Assembly (NCBI RefSeq): GCF_014207185.1
Contig: NZ_JACHCP010000008.1
Coordinates: 62,001-126,000, forward strand
Source of the DNA: Rhodanobacter sp. A1T4
Lineage (GTDB): Bacteria; Pseudomonadota; Gammaproteobacteria; Xanthomonadales; Rhodanobacteraceae
Reading direction: 5' to 3'
Length of the DNA: 64,000 bases
Positions 50,928 through 60,098 of the stretch are shown one piece after another (within the stretch, counting starts at the first letter, position 1; every line of letters begins with the position of its first letter). The notes under the pieces were generated by a model, which saw only the letters and a list, made by a program, of their open reading frames with translations, did not search any database and had not been told where the DNA came from. A program made the translations under genes and the position numbers.

Positions 50928-51504
50928 ATGATCCTCTACTACGCCCCCGGCGGCTGCAGCCAAGCTTCCCACATCGCTCTTATCTAGGTGGGGATGCCCT
51001 ACAAACTCGTGAAAGTGGGCCGGGACAAGCAAACCGACGACGGACGAGACTTTAAGACAGGGTTACATCCCTGCGCTGGAACTTGATGATGGAACGATCC
51101 TGACCGAAAGCGTCGCCATTCTCACTTACATCGCTGACACGTCGGGCAAACTGCTGGCAAAGGATGGCCTTGATCGCTGGCGCGCGCTGGAAGCCACAGC
51201 CTTCATGACGACCGAGGTCCATGGTAACTTCAGGCCCTTCTTCTATCCCGACGCGACCGAGGCGGAGAAGGGTAAGGCCGGGAAGATGCTGGTCATGGGC
51301 TTCGCCACGATCGAAGAGCAGCTTGGCGACAAGAAGTTCCTGGTCGGCGAGCAGATGACGATCGCCGATGCCTACCTGTTCGTCATGCTGGCGTGGGCGG
51401 CCATGATGGGGATCGCGGTGTCGGAGCGGCTCGGTGCCTACTCAGCGCGCATGAAGAGCGTGCCTTCGACTAGCAAGGCGCTCGCTGAGGAAGGGCTTGC
51501 CTGA
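50928..51504 (+). pseudogene. Glutathione S-transferase gene with a stop and a frameshift
   Basis: From ATG 50928 the sequence reads MILYYAPGGCSQASHIALI, then TAG where relatives have a sense codon, then VGMPYKLVKVGRDKQTDDG. Near 51055-51065 bases are missing and the frame shifts. It resumes as GYIPALELDDGTILTESVAI with the C-terminal domain (LGDKKFLVGEQMTIADAYLFVMLAWA) up to 51504. The thioredoxin-fold and helical domains of a beta-class-like GST are both recognisable, but no intact protein can be made. AAGGA is still present before the start. Confidence 0.85.
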
Positions 51505-52166
51505 GCCTGAAAGTTAAACGGCTGACCACAGGAGCGGTGTTTCCAATGATCTAGGGAATACCGCTTCACTCTCGGCTTTTCTCACAGGCGGTGCTGCCCT
51601 GTCTCGATCATGGGAGGAGACCGGTTTCGTGTCCGCTTCCACGCACACGAGACCTAAAAGCCGACTGCCGCGAAGGTTTTGAGCATGGCCAAGTAAAGGG
51701 GCGACCGATCGTTTAGACCGGTCCGTTGGTAAGAGTCCGTTGGTAAGAAATGTCCGCAGTTGGAAGCAGTCTCTCCCAGCTTGCCGATGACGTTGCTGGG
51801 CAGCAATAGTGGTGCGTGAATCAGTGCTGGTTACAACCAGCGGCCTGTTCAGGCCTTCGTCGGAATCGGCGTTCAGCCCGATCGGAATCCGCAGTCTCAT
51901 CGGAACACCCCGATGCTGAGAACTTGGCTTATCAGGCCCCATCCAATGATGACTGGTCGAACCGAGTCGCGCGGAAGTACGGAAGGAAACTTGTGTTGTT
52001 TACATATCCTGTTGATTTAAATGGTTGTCATACCAAAAGCATGATTGCCGCATGCAAACCACATGCGCTTCTGACTCGTTCCTTTGAACATCCGCGTCGC
52101 CATGAGGGCGCACGTCATTAACCTGTGACGGTAAGCAGCTCTCGGCTCTTGTACGGGGGCAAGAAC
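51505..52166. other. Gene-poor region before the AraC gene
   Basis: 662 bases with no supported gene. Short frames on both strands have no recognisable product. It contains a perfect 14-bp tandem duplication at 51721-51748, and it becomes clearly A/T-richer toward 52000, where the promoter of the AraC gene should lie. The texture suggests an old insertion or deletion junction. Confidence 0.5.
51721..51748. repeat. Perfect 14-bp tandem duplication
   Basis: GTCCGTTGGTAAGA occurs twice without spacer (51721-51734 and 51735-51748). It is non-coding and probably a slippage product. Confidence 0.8.
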
Positions 52167-53213
52167 ATGAACGAATGGTACCGGGCCGACGTTTCGGCAG
52201 AATATGCCATGGGGCTGCTTCAGCTTCTGGAGCAGCGGAATATATCCATCGAGTTGGCGTTGGAGGATACGGGCATTAGCACCGCGCAACTTGATGGAGG
52301 CTTGCGTCTGACCACACAACAGGATGCTGCATTGCTGGCCAATGCGGTACGTCTGACCGGCGACCTTGGCATGGGATTCGAGCTTGGGCTGTGCTGCACG
52401 CTCACCTGGCATGGACTTCTTGGACTAGGACTCATGAGCAGCCGTACCCTGCGGGATGCACTGCGGTTATGGGCGGAATATCTTGATCTGCGCACCGCGG
52501 GATTCTGCATAGATCTGCATGAGCAAGATGGACTGGCGGAGTTGAACATACAGGATCTAGCCCCGGGAGCAACCATGCGAAACTGCGCCCTCGAGCGGCT
52601 TGCAACCATGACGGCATGTCTTGGCACGCAACTGACGGAACAAGCGCTTCCAGATATCGAAATGTGGTTCAGAGGAGGTCAGCCTTCTTACACATTTGCG
52701 TATCTTGATCGTCTGGCAAAAATGCGGTTCTCGACGGGGTTATGCCAAGTGCGTATGCCAAGCAACTATCTCGACCTTGTGTTGCCAAGTGCCCAAGCAC
52801 TGGTGTCGCGCCAGGTAAGACAGCAATGCGAACGCGAACGTATCATGCATGGTCAAAACAATTGCCTGGTTGCGCGCATAAAGAATCGGCTACTACTTGA
52901 AGACGGAACCTATCTCGGTATGGAGGAAATGGCTCAGACACTATGCATGTCTAGTCGGACCTTGAAACGAAAGCTGCGCTATCTTGGGTTCAATTTCCGT
53001 CAGTTGGTGGATGAGGCGCGCAAGCAGGAAGTGTTGCGTGACGTGTTGAATACGATGATGACAGTCGATGAGATTGCCAATCGTCGAGGCTATTCCGATG
53101 CGGCAAATCTGACCCGTGCTTTCCGACGTTGGACGGGCGAATCCCCCAGCCAATACCGCGCCAAGCTGCCTTACATGCTGGAGCGTAACGGCACCATGGA
53201 GATAGCGCTCTAA
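52167..53213 (+). CDS. AraC-family regulator with arabinose-binding-like N-terminal domain
   Basis: 348 residues from the ATG at 52167, preceded by GGGGGC. Residues about 15-205 fit the PF12625 type of N-terminal domain found in OruR/ArgR-like AraC regulators. The C-terminal 100 residues carry the HTH pair: MEEMAQTLCMSSRTLKRKLRYLGFNFRQLVDEAR and VDEIANRRGYSDAANLTRAFRRWTGESPSQYR. It ends three bases from the convergent GTPase gene end, so the two units are closely packed and could be functionally linked. Its base composition looks less GC-rich than the left half of the window. Confidence 0.88.
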   Translation: MNEWYRADVSAEYAMGLLQLLEQRNISIELALEDTGISTAQLDGGLRLTTQQDAALLANAVRLTGDLGMGFELGLCCTLTWHGLLGLGLMSSRTLRDALRLWAEYLDLRTAGFCIDLHEQDGLAELNIQDLAPGATMRNCALERLATMTACLGTQLTEQALPDIEMWFRGGQPSYTFAYLDRLAKMRFSTGLCQVRMPSNYLDLVLPSAQALVSRQVRQQCERERIMHGQNNCLVARIKNRLLLEDGTYLGMEEMAQTLCMSSRTLKRKLRYLGFNFRQLVDEARKQEVLRDVLNTMMTVDEIANRRGYSDAANLTRAFRRWTGESPSQYRAKLPYMLERNGTMEIAL

Positions 53214-53215
53214 AG

Positions 53216-53743
53216 CTAAAGCAACAACAAAGCTCGAACCAGTTGCCTTACTTGTGTTGGATCACGTGGGTCAATACTGAAAATCGGTACGAACAAGCTC
53301 ATGCGTCGCGTAAGAGCGTGCATGGTTGCCATTGAGAACGTGGGCGTGATATCCGTTTTGCTGATACCGATGACGAATTTGAGGTTCGGGTCGATGTGCG
53401 CCAAACTTTCAACGACGGCACAGCAATCGTCGCTGAGCGATGAAGATGAGGCATCGAGCAGCAATACAGCTCCGAGTGCGCCGCGTCCGACAATCGGACC
53501 CATGAAATCAAGGTAATCCTGACCAGGCAGACCATAGACGTGCAAGGTCTCATTCGGGCTCAGCTGGATCGTGCTGTAGTCGAGGGCGACGGTCGTTGTG
53601 ACTTTCCCCCCGGGCCTGGCATCCATCCATGGCCTCTCGGAAGAGACGGGTGCGGTATCGGAGATAGCGCGTATGGCTGTCGTTTTGCCGGAACCGACCG
53701 GGCCAACAAATAAGAGTTTGATCGTTTTTTCAGAATCAAACAT
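53216..53743 (-). CDS. Small GTPase of the COG2229/CvnD type
   Basis: 175 residues. The P-loop is FVGPVGSGKTTAIRAI (residues 12-27). Switch-like TTTVALDYSTIQL is followed by the G3 equivalent VYGLPGQDYLDFM, and the base-specificity motif reads GISKTD in place of NKxD. The order and spacing match the GTPases of Streptomyces conservons (CvnD) and MglA-related switches. It acts in the cytoplasm as a nucleotide-dependent switch, with roadblock proteins as likely regulators. Its start overlaps the upstream gene by 8 bases. Effector and output are unknown. Confidence 0.85.
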   Translation of the reverse strand: MFDSEKTIKLLFVGPVGSGKTTAIRAISDTAPVSSERPWMDARPGGKVTTTVALDYSTIQLSPNETLHVYGLPGQDYLDFMGPIVGRGALGAVLLLDASSSSLSDDCCAVVESLAHIDPNLKFVIGISKTDITPTFSMATMHALTRRMSLFVPIFSIDPRDPTQVRQLVRALLLL

Positions 53744-54668
53744 GCGAATAACCGAGCTTCAACCCGAAATGCCTTGCAACGCGCTGAATGACGGAGGCAG
53801 TGGCGGGAGAGGGGTGAGATTGAGTGAGCGTTGTGGCGATATTGCCGTCGTCGCACACCAATGCGCCACTGGCCAGCGTCGCCCAAAGAAAAGCGTTGAT
53901 GCGTTTTGCGGAGACATTGGTGTGTTGTTTCAACGCTTCAACAGGCCGGCCCGAACGATAGAGCAAGGAAGAAAGGCGCAACGAGTCCAGATCATCCGTA
54001 ACATTGCCGAGATCGGGCCATCGAGTCAGCCGATACATGTTCCCCCCCAAGGTTGGCAAACTGGACTCATGCCGCAGGCAGGCGTTGACCAGAAAACTAT
54101 CCAAGCTGCGGGAGACCAGCCATTCGTGTTCATGGGTATCCATGGCAGGTTTCGTACTGCATAACCACGTGTTGTCCAGCAGGCGTGCTTCTGCTGCGTG
54201 CAGATCGCTGACCGAGCGCGCATGAATACGGCTGGCCACATGCCGCAATACCAAAGCAATGCCGCTGCGTCTGACGAGCAGATCCTGGCCGCATTCAACC
54301 TCTCTCAGGCAGATGCCCAGCAACCCTTGAAAACTATCGGGCGAAGTCGTTGATGCTGGCAGCAGCCTCTCCTGCAACGTCCGGGCGAGAACTGCCGCTG
54401 GGGCTTGCCGGTCCAGTCGCGACTCGCTCGCATGTTCGGCGCCATCGCTGCGTGCAAAAACGAGTACAGGCAGCTTGCGCCGCGTTGCTATTTCGTGCGC
54501 GAGTCGTCCATAGCCGCTGTCCAGATCGACGATCAGGATGTCACTTTCCCGCCCCTTCCACTCTTGTACGTCGACATGAATATGGGAAGCCGCCAACAGT
54601 CCACAAGCCAGCGACAAGCGAAGCTCAAGCTCTTCCGGTAGACCTGCTACACCTATCTGGATATTCAT
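53736..54668 (-). CDS. Pseudo-receiver plus winged-helix-like protein of the GTPase module
   Basis: 310 residues; AAGGAAGG precedes the ATG. Residues 1 to about 105 resemble a degenerate receiver fold (DILIVDLDSGYGRLAHEIATRRKLPVLVFA) without a proper phospho-acceptor set. The end, about residues 215-280 (LRLSSLLYRSGRPVEALKQHTNVSAKRINAFLWATLASGALV), looks like a winged helix, comparable in place to the DUF742 component CvnC of conservons. No family is certain. It lies between a roadblock gene and the GTPase gene and overlaps the latter, so it probably links the switch to an output. Confidence 0.68.
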   Translation of the reverse strand: MNIQIGVAGLPEELELRLSLACGLLAASHIHVDVQEWKGRESDILIVDLDSGYGRLAHEIATRRKLPVLVFARSDGAEHASESRLDRQAPAAVLARTLQERLLPASTTSPDSFQGLLGICLREVECGQDLLVRRSGIALVLRHVASRIHARSVSDLHAAEARLLDNTWLCSTKPAMDTHEHEWLVSRSLDSFLVNACLRHESSLPTLGGNMYRLTRWPDLGNVTDDLDSLRLSSLLYRSGRPVEALKQHTNVSAKRINAFLWATLASGALVCDDGNIATTLTQSHPSPATASVIQRVARHFGLKLGYSHV

Positions 54669-54706
54669 GATTGCCTTCCTTACACCCGTATTACAGGGTG
54701 CTTATC

Positions 54707-55066
54707 TCAGGAGAAATCCAGCGCTTTCTCGAAAGCCTTGAGGTGGTGCCTGGCCATTGCCAGGTTCGACTTCTGACGGTCGATGATCACGTACAGGAAG
54801 ACATTCTTGTTCGACACTAGCGGGCGAATAAGGTGATATTGACGCTCAAGACTGATGAGTATGTCTTCGATCGTGTCATTGAGCTTGAGGGATGCAGCCA
54901 CCTTGCGCTTGGCACGTACGACTTCAGCATTGCCGGCCGCCGCCAGTTCCAGATCTATGCTGGACACACTGTCGCCAGCCATCAACATGCCACTGTCCTC
55001 GTCGACCAGGGCGCTGGCGACATACCCATCTATGCTTCGTAGCGACTCAAGGCTGAAATTTTTCAT
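54707..55066 (-). CDS. Roadblock/LC7-like protein, short form
   Basis: 119 residues; GGAAAG precedes the ATG. The pattern LRSIDGYVASALVDEDSGMLMAGDSV with NAEVVRAKRKVAASLKLNDTIEDILISLERQYHLIRPL and FLYVIIDRQKSNLAMARHHLKAFEKAL is that of the roadblock/LC7 fold found in prokaryotic GTPase-regulating proteins. It is likely to bind the GTPase encoded two genes downstream, either as an activator like MglB or as a scaffold. It differs in sequence from the second roadblock protein of the same row. Confidence 0.78.
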   Translation of the reverse strand: MKNFSLESLRSIDGYVASALVDEDSGMLMAGDSVSSIDLELAAAGNAEVVRAKRKVAASLKLNDTIEDILISLERQYHLIRPLVSNKNVFLYVIIDRQKSNLAMARHHLKAFEKALDFS

Positions 55067-55117
55067 GTGATGCTTTCCATAGGGAATAGAACGAAGAGAG
55101 TACGTATCTGATCAGGC

Positions 55118-55549
55118 TCACGAGGAGCCATACATGCGCGAGGAAATACGTGTGGCCAGATCCAAGGCAACGCGGCGTGAAAGCGCGAGCATGATGCTAT
55201 GGTCAACACCGATCGCTAGAACCAACGGATACTGAGGTCCTTCGATATGCACAATGATGCAGGTATAGTCGTCCATAGAGACAATGGTGGACCGGCAAGC
55301 GCCCGCCGACAGTTCCCTGGCCATGGATTCACACAGACCAAGTAATGCCCCGGTCATGGCTGCAAGGCGATTGCCATCTCTCGTTATTGCCGACTTGAAA
55401 CTGATCAATCGAGCATCAGCACTCGCTACTACGGCCAAACTTATTTCAGGGTAGTTCTGAGAGAGTTCGGCCAGCTCTCTATCGCAGATAACACGAAGCT
55501 CCGCCATTTCTTTATTGGCGCTAGTGGTGGTGATGTTTGAATCATGCAT
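55118..55549 (-). CDS. Roadblock/LC7 protein, first gene of the GTPase module
   Basis: 143 residues. An N-terminal linker is followed by the roadblock fold: CDRELAELSQNYPEISLAVVASADARLISFKSA, NRLAAMTGALLGLCESMARELSAGACRSTIVSMDDYTCIIVHIEG, and a last helix LSRRVALDLATRISSRMYG. This is close to the CvnB/MglB type. No strong ribosome binding site is visible before ATG 55549, so an internal start such as the Met before AELRVICD is possible. It opens the four-gene minus-strand unit. Confidence 0.82.
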   Translation of the reverse strand: MHDSNITTTSANKEMAELRVICDRELAELSQNYPEISLAVVASADARLISFKSAITRDGNRLAAMTGALLGLCESMARELSAGACRSTIVSMDDYTCIIVHIEGPQYPLVLAIGVDHSIMLALSRRVALDLATRISSRMYGSS

Positions 55550-55624
55550 GGGTGTAACCGAGCGATAGTTATCGCTGTGAGTGACGTCGACGAATGCGGT
55601 GACGCTTGGTTTATCCCCACCTCG

Positions 55625-55987
55625 TTATCCCGATGTCTTGGTAGGTCGGAATGATCGCGTTAGACCTTCAAGTTGACCATCGCATTTGAGGGTCGAATAG
55701 CTGTCAATTGAGGTCACCTTTATTCCGAAGCGTGAGATACGTCTAAATTGCACTGTGTCGTATGTCTCGCGATGGCATACATTGGGTTGCGCACCGGCAT
55801 TGAGCGTTTCGCCAATGCAGGGATGTGGTATCCAAATGTAGAAAGCCGGGAGCCCGAGGACATCGATGGTCATATCGGAGAACTTCTTGCGTAGCTCACG
55901 GACGACCTCTACGCCTGGGCTGCCCTCGGCGAGTATTTCGAAATCGAAACGCACTCGGGTTGCAAACGACCAACCGACTCTGTGCAA
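55625..55987 (-). CDS. Hypothetical protein downstream of pilY1
   Basis: A frame of 120 codons with a TTG start 32 bases after the pilY1 stop; an internal ATG lies at residue 39. The product (VRFDFEILAEGSPGVEVVRELRKKFSDMTIDVLGLPAFYIWIPHPC) is protein-like but matches no family that I know. Composition is A/T-richer than the pil genes. It could be a small extra gene at the end of the pilus operon or a remnant. Confidence 0.35.
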   Translation of the reverse strand: MHRVGWSFATRVRFDFEILAEGSPGVEVVRELRKKFSDMTIDVLGLPAFYIWIPHPCIGETLNAGAQPNVCHRETYDTVQFRRISRFGIKVTSIDSYSTLKCDGQLEGLTRSFRPTKTSG

Positions 55988-56019
55988 GAGTCCGCTTTTT
56001 TATATTTCTGGCAATTTCA

Positions 56020-59000
56020 TTAGTTGAGTATCTCGCGCCAGTTGACGCGCTTTATCTGATTTTGAACCGGACTGATACTGAGATTCTGCAGTCCGTTCTG
56101 CCCTGACGATGTACTCGATGAAAGAGTGGCGGCCGTCGAGCCGCTGCTGGTTGTCCCCTGCAGCAACTGCACACCGGTCACGGCGGATTGCGTCGTGAGA
56201 TAGGGTACCGCCGCGCCGCTATTGCTGAGCAACAACGATTCGCCCGCGAAACTCGTAGCGTATACCGCACCTTGCAGCGAGCAGGGATTGCTGGACGGTA
56301 TGATGGTGCCCCATGCAACGATATTCAGTCCGGCGGTGGCTGTCGGATTGACCACGATGCGTTCGGTACCGCCGCCGCTGCCGGCCGTGCCAGTCAAGTC
56401 GTAATACCAGCCGAGCGAGCTGTCGCTCAATGTGAGGCCGGTGGTTAGATTGGTATTGGCGACCAGGTTACTTCGCACCAGCGGCAAGCCGGTCGTCGAC
56501 GGTGTGGTGCCGCTGCCATCGCGCAGTGCATACATGGTCTGCTGCTGTGTATTGGTGAGGTCGGTGATGTTGAGGAACTGGCCTGTGCCGACAAACACCC
56601 ATCGGAGTGTGCTCAGTTGATTGGAGCTGAGACTCAGCTCGATGCGCGGCGCGGTAGTGATCGGCTGCGGATTGCCGGACGGATCGGCCAGCGTGGCGAG
56701 CAGTGTCGGCGAAGGATAGTTTCCTGTGCCCGCGCCTTCAGTCAGATCGAAACGCCAGACATTGCCCAGCAGATCGCCCGCATACACCTGATCGATGGTG
56801 CTGTCGGTGACATCTTGCGTATAGGCCGCGGCCTGGGCGAGGCCGGCCGGATTGCTGGTACCGCCTACACCTGTATCGATCTTTTGCAGCAGCGCACCGG
56901 TTTTGGCATTCAGTACGTACAGAATGCCGTGGCCTTGCAGCGCATCCGAGCCTGACGTGTTGTCGTAGCCCGACGTCATGATCACCACCCAGCCATACTT
57001 GCGAGTTTTCACCACCAGAGGCGCGCCGTAGCTGTAGCCCATGTCGGCATCGGTGAATTCCCACAGTACCTTGGCCGCCTGCGTGCTTTCCACGCTGTTG
57101 CTGCTGGTGGTGTCGAGCGCCTTCGGTACATTGGTGATATCCAACACGTAGATACCCTTGCCGCCCTTGCCAAGTCCGCCGACCAGGATCGTGTGCCAGT
57201 TGGCGCTAGCTGCCGTGCTAGTGGGCGCGGTACTGCCGCTACCGCTCAGGGTAAAGTCGACATCCGCGACTTGCGGCGTGGCGTCGACATAAAAATGGTG
57301 CGCGAAATTGTTGGTGGATACACCGTTGAGATTGGCCAGGGCAGGGAGGCCATCGACCAGCGGCGTGCTGTTGGGGCCGTTGTAAAGCAGGCTCGGCACG
57401 TAGGCAAACAATTCACTGCCGCCGCCGGTCACCGGATTGGTGCTGGTGGCGGACTGGAAGTCCGCTTCGAACGCATGCAGCATGCCGTCGTTGCCGCCGA
57501 CGTACGCTACCGGCTCGCGGTTGGCGATGCTGGTGGTAAAGGCGGTGTATCCCGGATTCGTGGTTTCCGAGTAAGACGGTGACAGCGCGCTTTGCACCAG
57601 TACGGCAGACGAATTCACGATGTCGCCGAGAATATGGCTGCGTGCACGGAACAAGGTGCCTTCGTTACTCTTGTCGCCGCGCAGGTAATTGACCAGCGCA
57701 GCGCCGTTGCCGGTCGTGTTGACCGCCGATTGCTCGGACGCCGAAAGGCTGCTGTAACGGAACGGTACGCCCGCGGTTCCATTCCACGTGACGATGCGCC
57801 GGCCGGTATTCCAGCCGATGATCGTGGCGCCTGACGAAGACGTGCTCTGGGTCAGCGTGTCCAACTGAAGTTGCGCATGCCATGGCGTACTGCCGGTCGC
57901 TGCCGTCACGGTGCTGCCTACTGTGCTGGTTGCTACGAAACCGGACAGGTCACCCGTCCACACCACGGGCGTGTATTGCGTGGTGTACGCGGGAAAGCCC
58001 GCCACCGGAGCGTAGTAGGGCGCCGTGCCGGCCGTGATATTGGCAAGGCTGCGCGTCGAGTTGACGGTAAGGCCCGAACCGGTCTGCGAAGCCGTCGATG
58101 CAATATTGTTGAAAATCTGCTGCAGGCCAGACTGGATCAAGTTCGCCTGGTTGCCGGGCAGATAATTGTCCGGGCGCAGATTCTGGGCTGCTGCAGTCGT
58201 GCTATTGGTATGCCAGGTGAGGATATTGGCCGGAATACCGTTGTTATTGATGTCGTTGAAGCCGCCGTACTTGGCCGCCAGCCAGTACATGTTGGGTCCG
58301 GGACCGCTGCCCAGCGAACTAGGGTAATAGGTCCATTCGTTGGTTTGTCCGTCGTAGCTGCCGGGTTCCAGCACGTCGATCGTATACGTGGAGACTTTCT
58401 GGTTGCCGGAGACGTCGCCACGAATGTCGTTGATGTGTGCGTAATAGGCGAGGCCGGCCATGTTGTAGGTGGCCTGTCCGGTGTCGCTGACTTCGAAGGT
58501 GGTGCCCAGAGATGTCACGCCTAGATACTGCGCCATGGTTTTGGAAGCGGCCGTCGTGCCCTGCGCCTCGATCAAGGGCAGATTGCCGAGCTGCGTGGTA
58601 TATGACGATGCATCCAGTCCTACGGCGACGGTGCCGCCGACACTGAGTGGCGTAAGCGGCGTTCCTGCCGCGCCGATCTGGCTGGCCGGCGCGCTGGTCG
58701 GTACGCGCGTGTCATACCAGGTGTGCGCATCGCCGATCGTAACGATGGCGTTGTTCTGGCAGGTGTACTGGATCGGATCGTTGACGGTCGGGTGCGCGGA
58801 CGAGTTGGCCGGCGCGCCGGTAAAGACCGGGAAACTGGGATCGGCACTGTTGGTTGAGCTGAGGCCGGCGGTATAGGTCGAGTCGAGTGGCACCTGCATG
58901 TAGTAGGCCAGCGTTGCCCAGTAGAGATCGCTGACGGTATCGTATAGCTCGTAATTAACCTGATAGCCAAATTGGTTCAGATAGTTGATGGCACCGCTCT

Positions 59001-60039
59001 TGGGAAAGGCGCCACCGCCCGGTGCGGTGGCGTAGATGGAGTCGGCCGCATCTGGATTCGTATAGAAAATACCGGTTTTGCTGTCCCATTCCGCGTAGCT
59101 GTTGGTTTGGCGGGCGCCGTAGCCGTTGTAGGTGGTGGGACCGTTGTCGCGCAGCAGCGCACGCACGGCGCCATTCGGCTGGCTACTACCATTCAGGAAG
59201 GCATAGGCCGACGCGCCTACACGGATCTTGGTGTAGTTCTGCTGGATCAAGCCTTCGGGCTTGTTGTAGGCGCCGGCGCCTACGTAATCAGTGGACTTGT
59301 GCGCCGAGTTGCAGTTGCTCTCCAGCATGCTGGCTACGCAGACCGCCACCTCCGCATTGTAGGTGGTCGCAAGGTTGTTGATGCCGTTGGTCTGGCCGCT
59401 GTTGCGGAAGCTGCTGTTGTTGGAAATGATGAAAGTGATACCTTGCCCGGCCGACTCCAGATACACATTCGTCAGCGAGGAATAATTGCTGTCACCGATC
59501 ACCGTCGAGGGCGACACGTTTACCGAACTGCCGATCTGCTTGTTGGGGAAATTGCTGGTACTGCTTTGTATCGCGTTGAGGTTGGAGCGCTCCAGCACCG
59601 TCGTCGATGACGTGTCGACGATGCGATTGCCACCCGTAAGCGCTTGGCGAAACTCGTCCAACGAGGTCATCAACGCCCAGTTGAGCATGTTTCCGCTCCA
59701 GTGCCCGCTGCAGGCTGGGCCAGAGGTGTTGATCGGCATGAAATAGCCCGCGCCGGTATTGTTGTTGTAGTCGTAGCACTTGGTCGGATCGAAATAGCCG
59801 AGATAAGTGGTACTCGGCGCGTAGCTGCTCGCATTCGTATAGGCGCCGACCGTGCCGGTTGGATATTCCACCGACAGGGCCAACATCAGGTTCGCCGGCA
59901 CGTTGGAGGTGCTGTAGACCGGTGTATCGGAGAGCGTCGTCTGCGCGGCGGCTTGGCCGATGACCAGCGAGGTGGCCACACAGGCAAGCAGTGCGCGATC
60001 AAGATAAAGCCGATGTAGTGCGCGAAGTAACTTGGACAT
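56020..60039 (-). CDS. pilY1: PilY1-type type IV pilus tip/assembly protein
   Basis: 1339 residues from the ATG at 60039, with GGAAG upstream and a signal peptide ending IGQAAAQ. The long N-terminal region, about 800 residues, is variable and rich in Ser, Thr and Asn. The C-terminal part has the PilY1 beta-propeller marks YVGGNDGMLHAFEA near residue 852, KILVEFT-like blade repeats and YAGDLLGNVWRFDL near 1095. The protein caps or primes pili with the minor pilins and affects adhesion and retraction. No clear EF-hand-like calcium loop was found by eye. It is the last pil gene of the operon. Confidence 0.92.
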   Translation of the reverse strand: MSKLLRALHRLYLDRALLACVATSLVIGQAAAQTTLSDTPVYSTSNVPANLMLALSVEYPTGTVGAYTNASSYAPSTTYLGYFDPTKCYDYNNNTGAGYFMPINTSGPACSGHWSGNMLNWALMTSLDEFRQALTGGNRIVDTSSTTVLERSNLNAIQSSTSNFPNKQIGSSVNVSPSTVIGDSNYSSLTNVYLESAGQGITFIISNNSSFRNSGQTNGINNLATTYNAEVAVCVASMLESNCNSAHKSTDYVGAGAYNKPEGLIQQNYTKIRVGASAYAFLNGSSQPNGAVRALLRDNGPTTYNGYGARQTNSYAEWDSKTGIFYTNPDAADSIYATAPGGGAFPKSGAINYLNQFGYQVNYELYDTVSDLYWATLAYYMQVPLDSTYTAGLSSTNSADPSFPVFTGAPANSSAHPTVNDPIQYTCQNNAIVTIGDAHTWYDTRVPTSAPASQIGAAGTPLTPLSVGGTVAVGLDASSYTTQLGNLPLIEAQGTTAASKTMAQYLGVTSLGTTFEVSDTGQATYNMAGLAYYAHINDIRGDVSGNQKVSTYTIDVLEPGSYDGQTNEWTYYPSSLGSGPGPNMYWLAAKYGGFNDINNNGIPANILTWHTNSTTAAAQNLRPDNYLPGNQANLIQSGLQQIFNNIASTASQTGSGLTVNSTRSLANITAGTAPYYAPVAGFPAYTTQYTPVVWTGDLSGFVATSTVGSTVTAATGSTPWHAQLQLDTLTQSTSSSGATIIGWNTGRRIVTWNGTAGVPFRYSSLSASEQSAVNTTGNGAALVNYLRGDKSNEGTLFRARSHILGDIVNSSAVLVQSALSPSYSETTNPGYTAFTTSIANREPVAYVGGNDGMLHAFEADFQSATSTNPVTGGGSELFAYVPSLLYNGPNSTPLVDGLPALANLNGVSTNNFAHHFYVDATPQVADVDFTLSGSGSTAPTSTAASANWHTILVGGLGKGGKGIYVLDITNVPKALDTTSSNSVESTQAAKVLWEFTDADMGYSYGAPLVVKTRKYGWVVIMTSGYDNTSGSDALQGHGILYVLNAKTGALLQKIDTGVGGTSNPAGLAQAAAYTQDVTDSTIDQVYAGDLLGNVWRFDLTEGAGTGNYPSPTLLATLADPSGNPQPITTAPRIELSLSSNQLSTLRWVFVGTGQFLNITDLTNTQQQTMYALRDGSGTTPSTTGLPLVRSNLVANTNLTTGLTLSDSSLGWYYDLTGTAGSGGGTERIVVNPTATAGLNIVAWGTIIPSSNPCSLQGAVYATSFAGESLLLSNSGAAVPYLTTQSAVTGVQLLQGTTSSGSTAATLSSSTSSGQNGLQNLSISPVQNQIKRVNWREILN

Positions 60040-60098
60040 GGACGCTTCCGTAATGCCGATAGATAGTTGGTCGTGCTGGCGACGATGCCGCCGTTGGA

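Noticed and set aside
51514-51942. Minus-strand frame of 142 codons in the gene-poor region
   Set aside because: No ribosome binding site, no recognisable domain, and it runs through a recent 14-bp tandem duplication.
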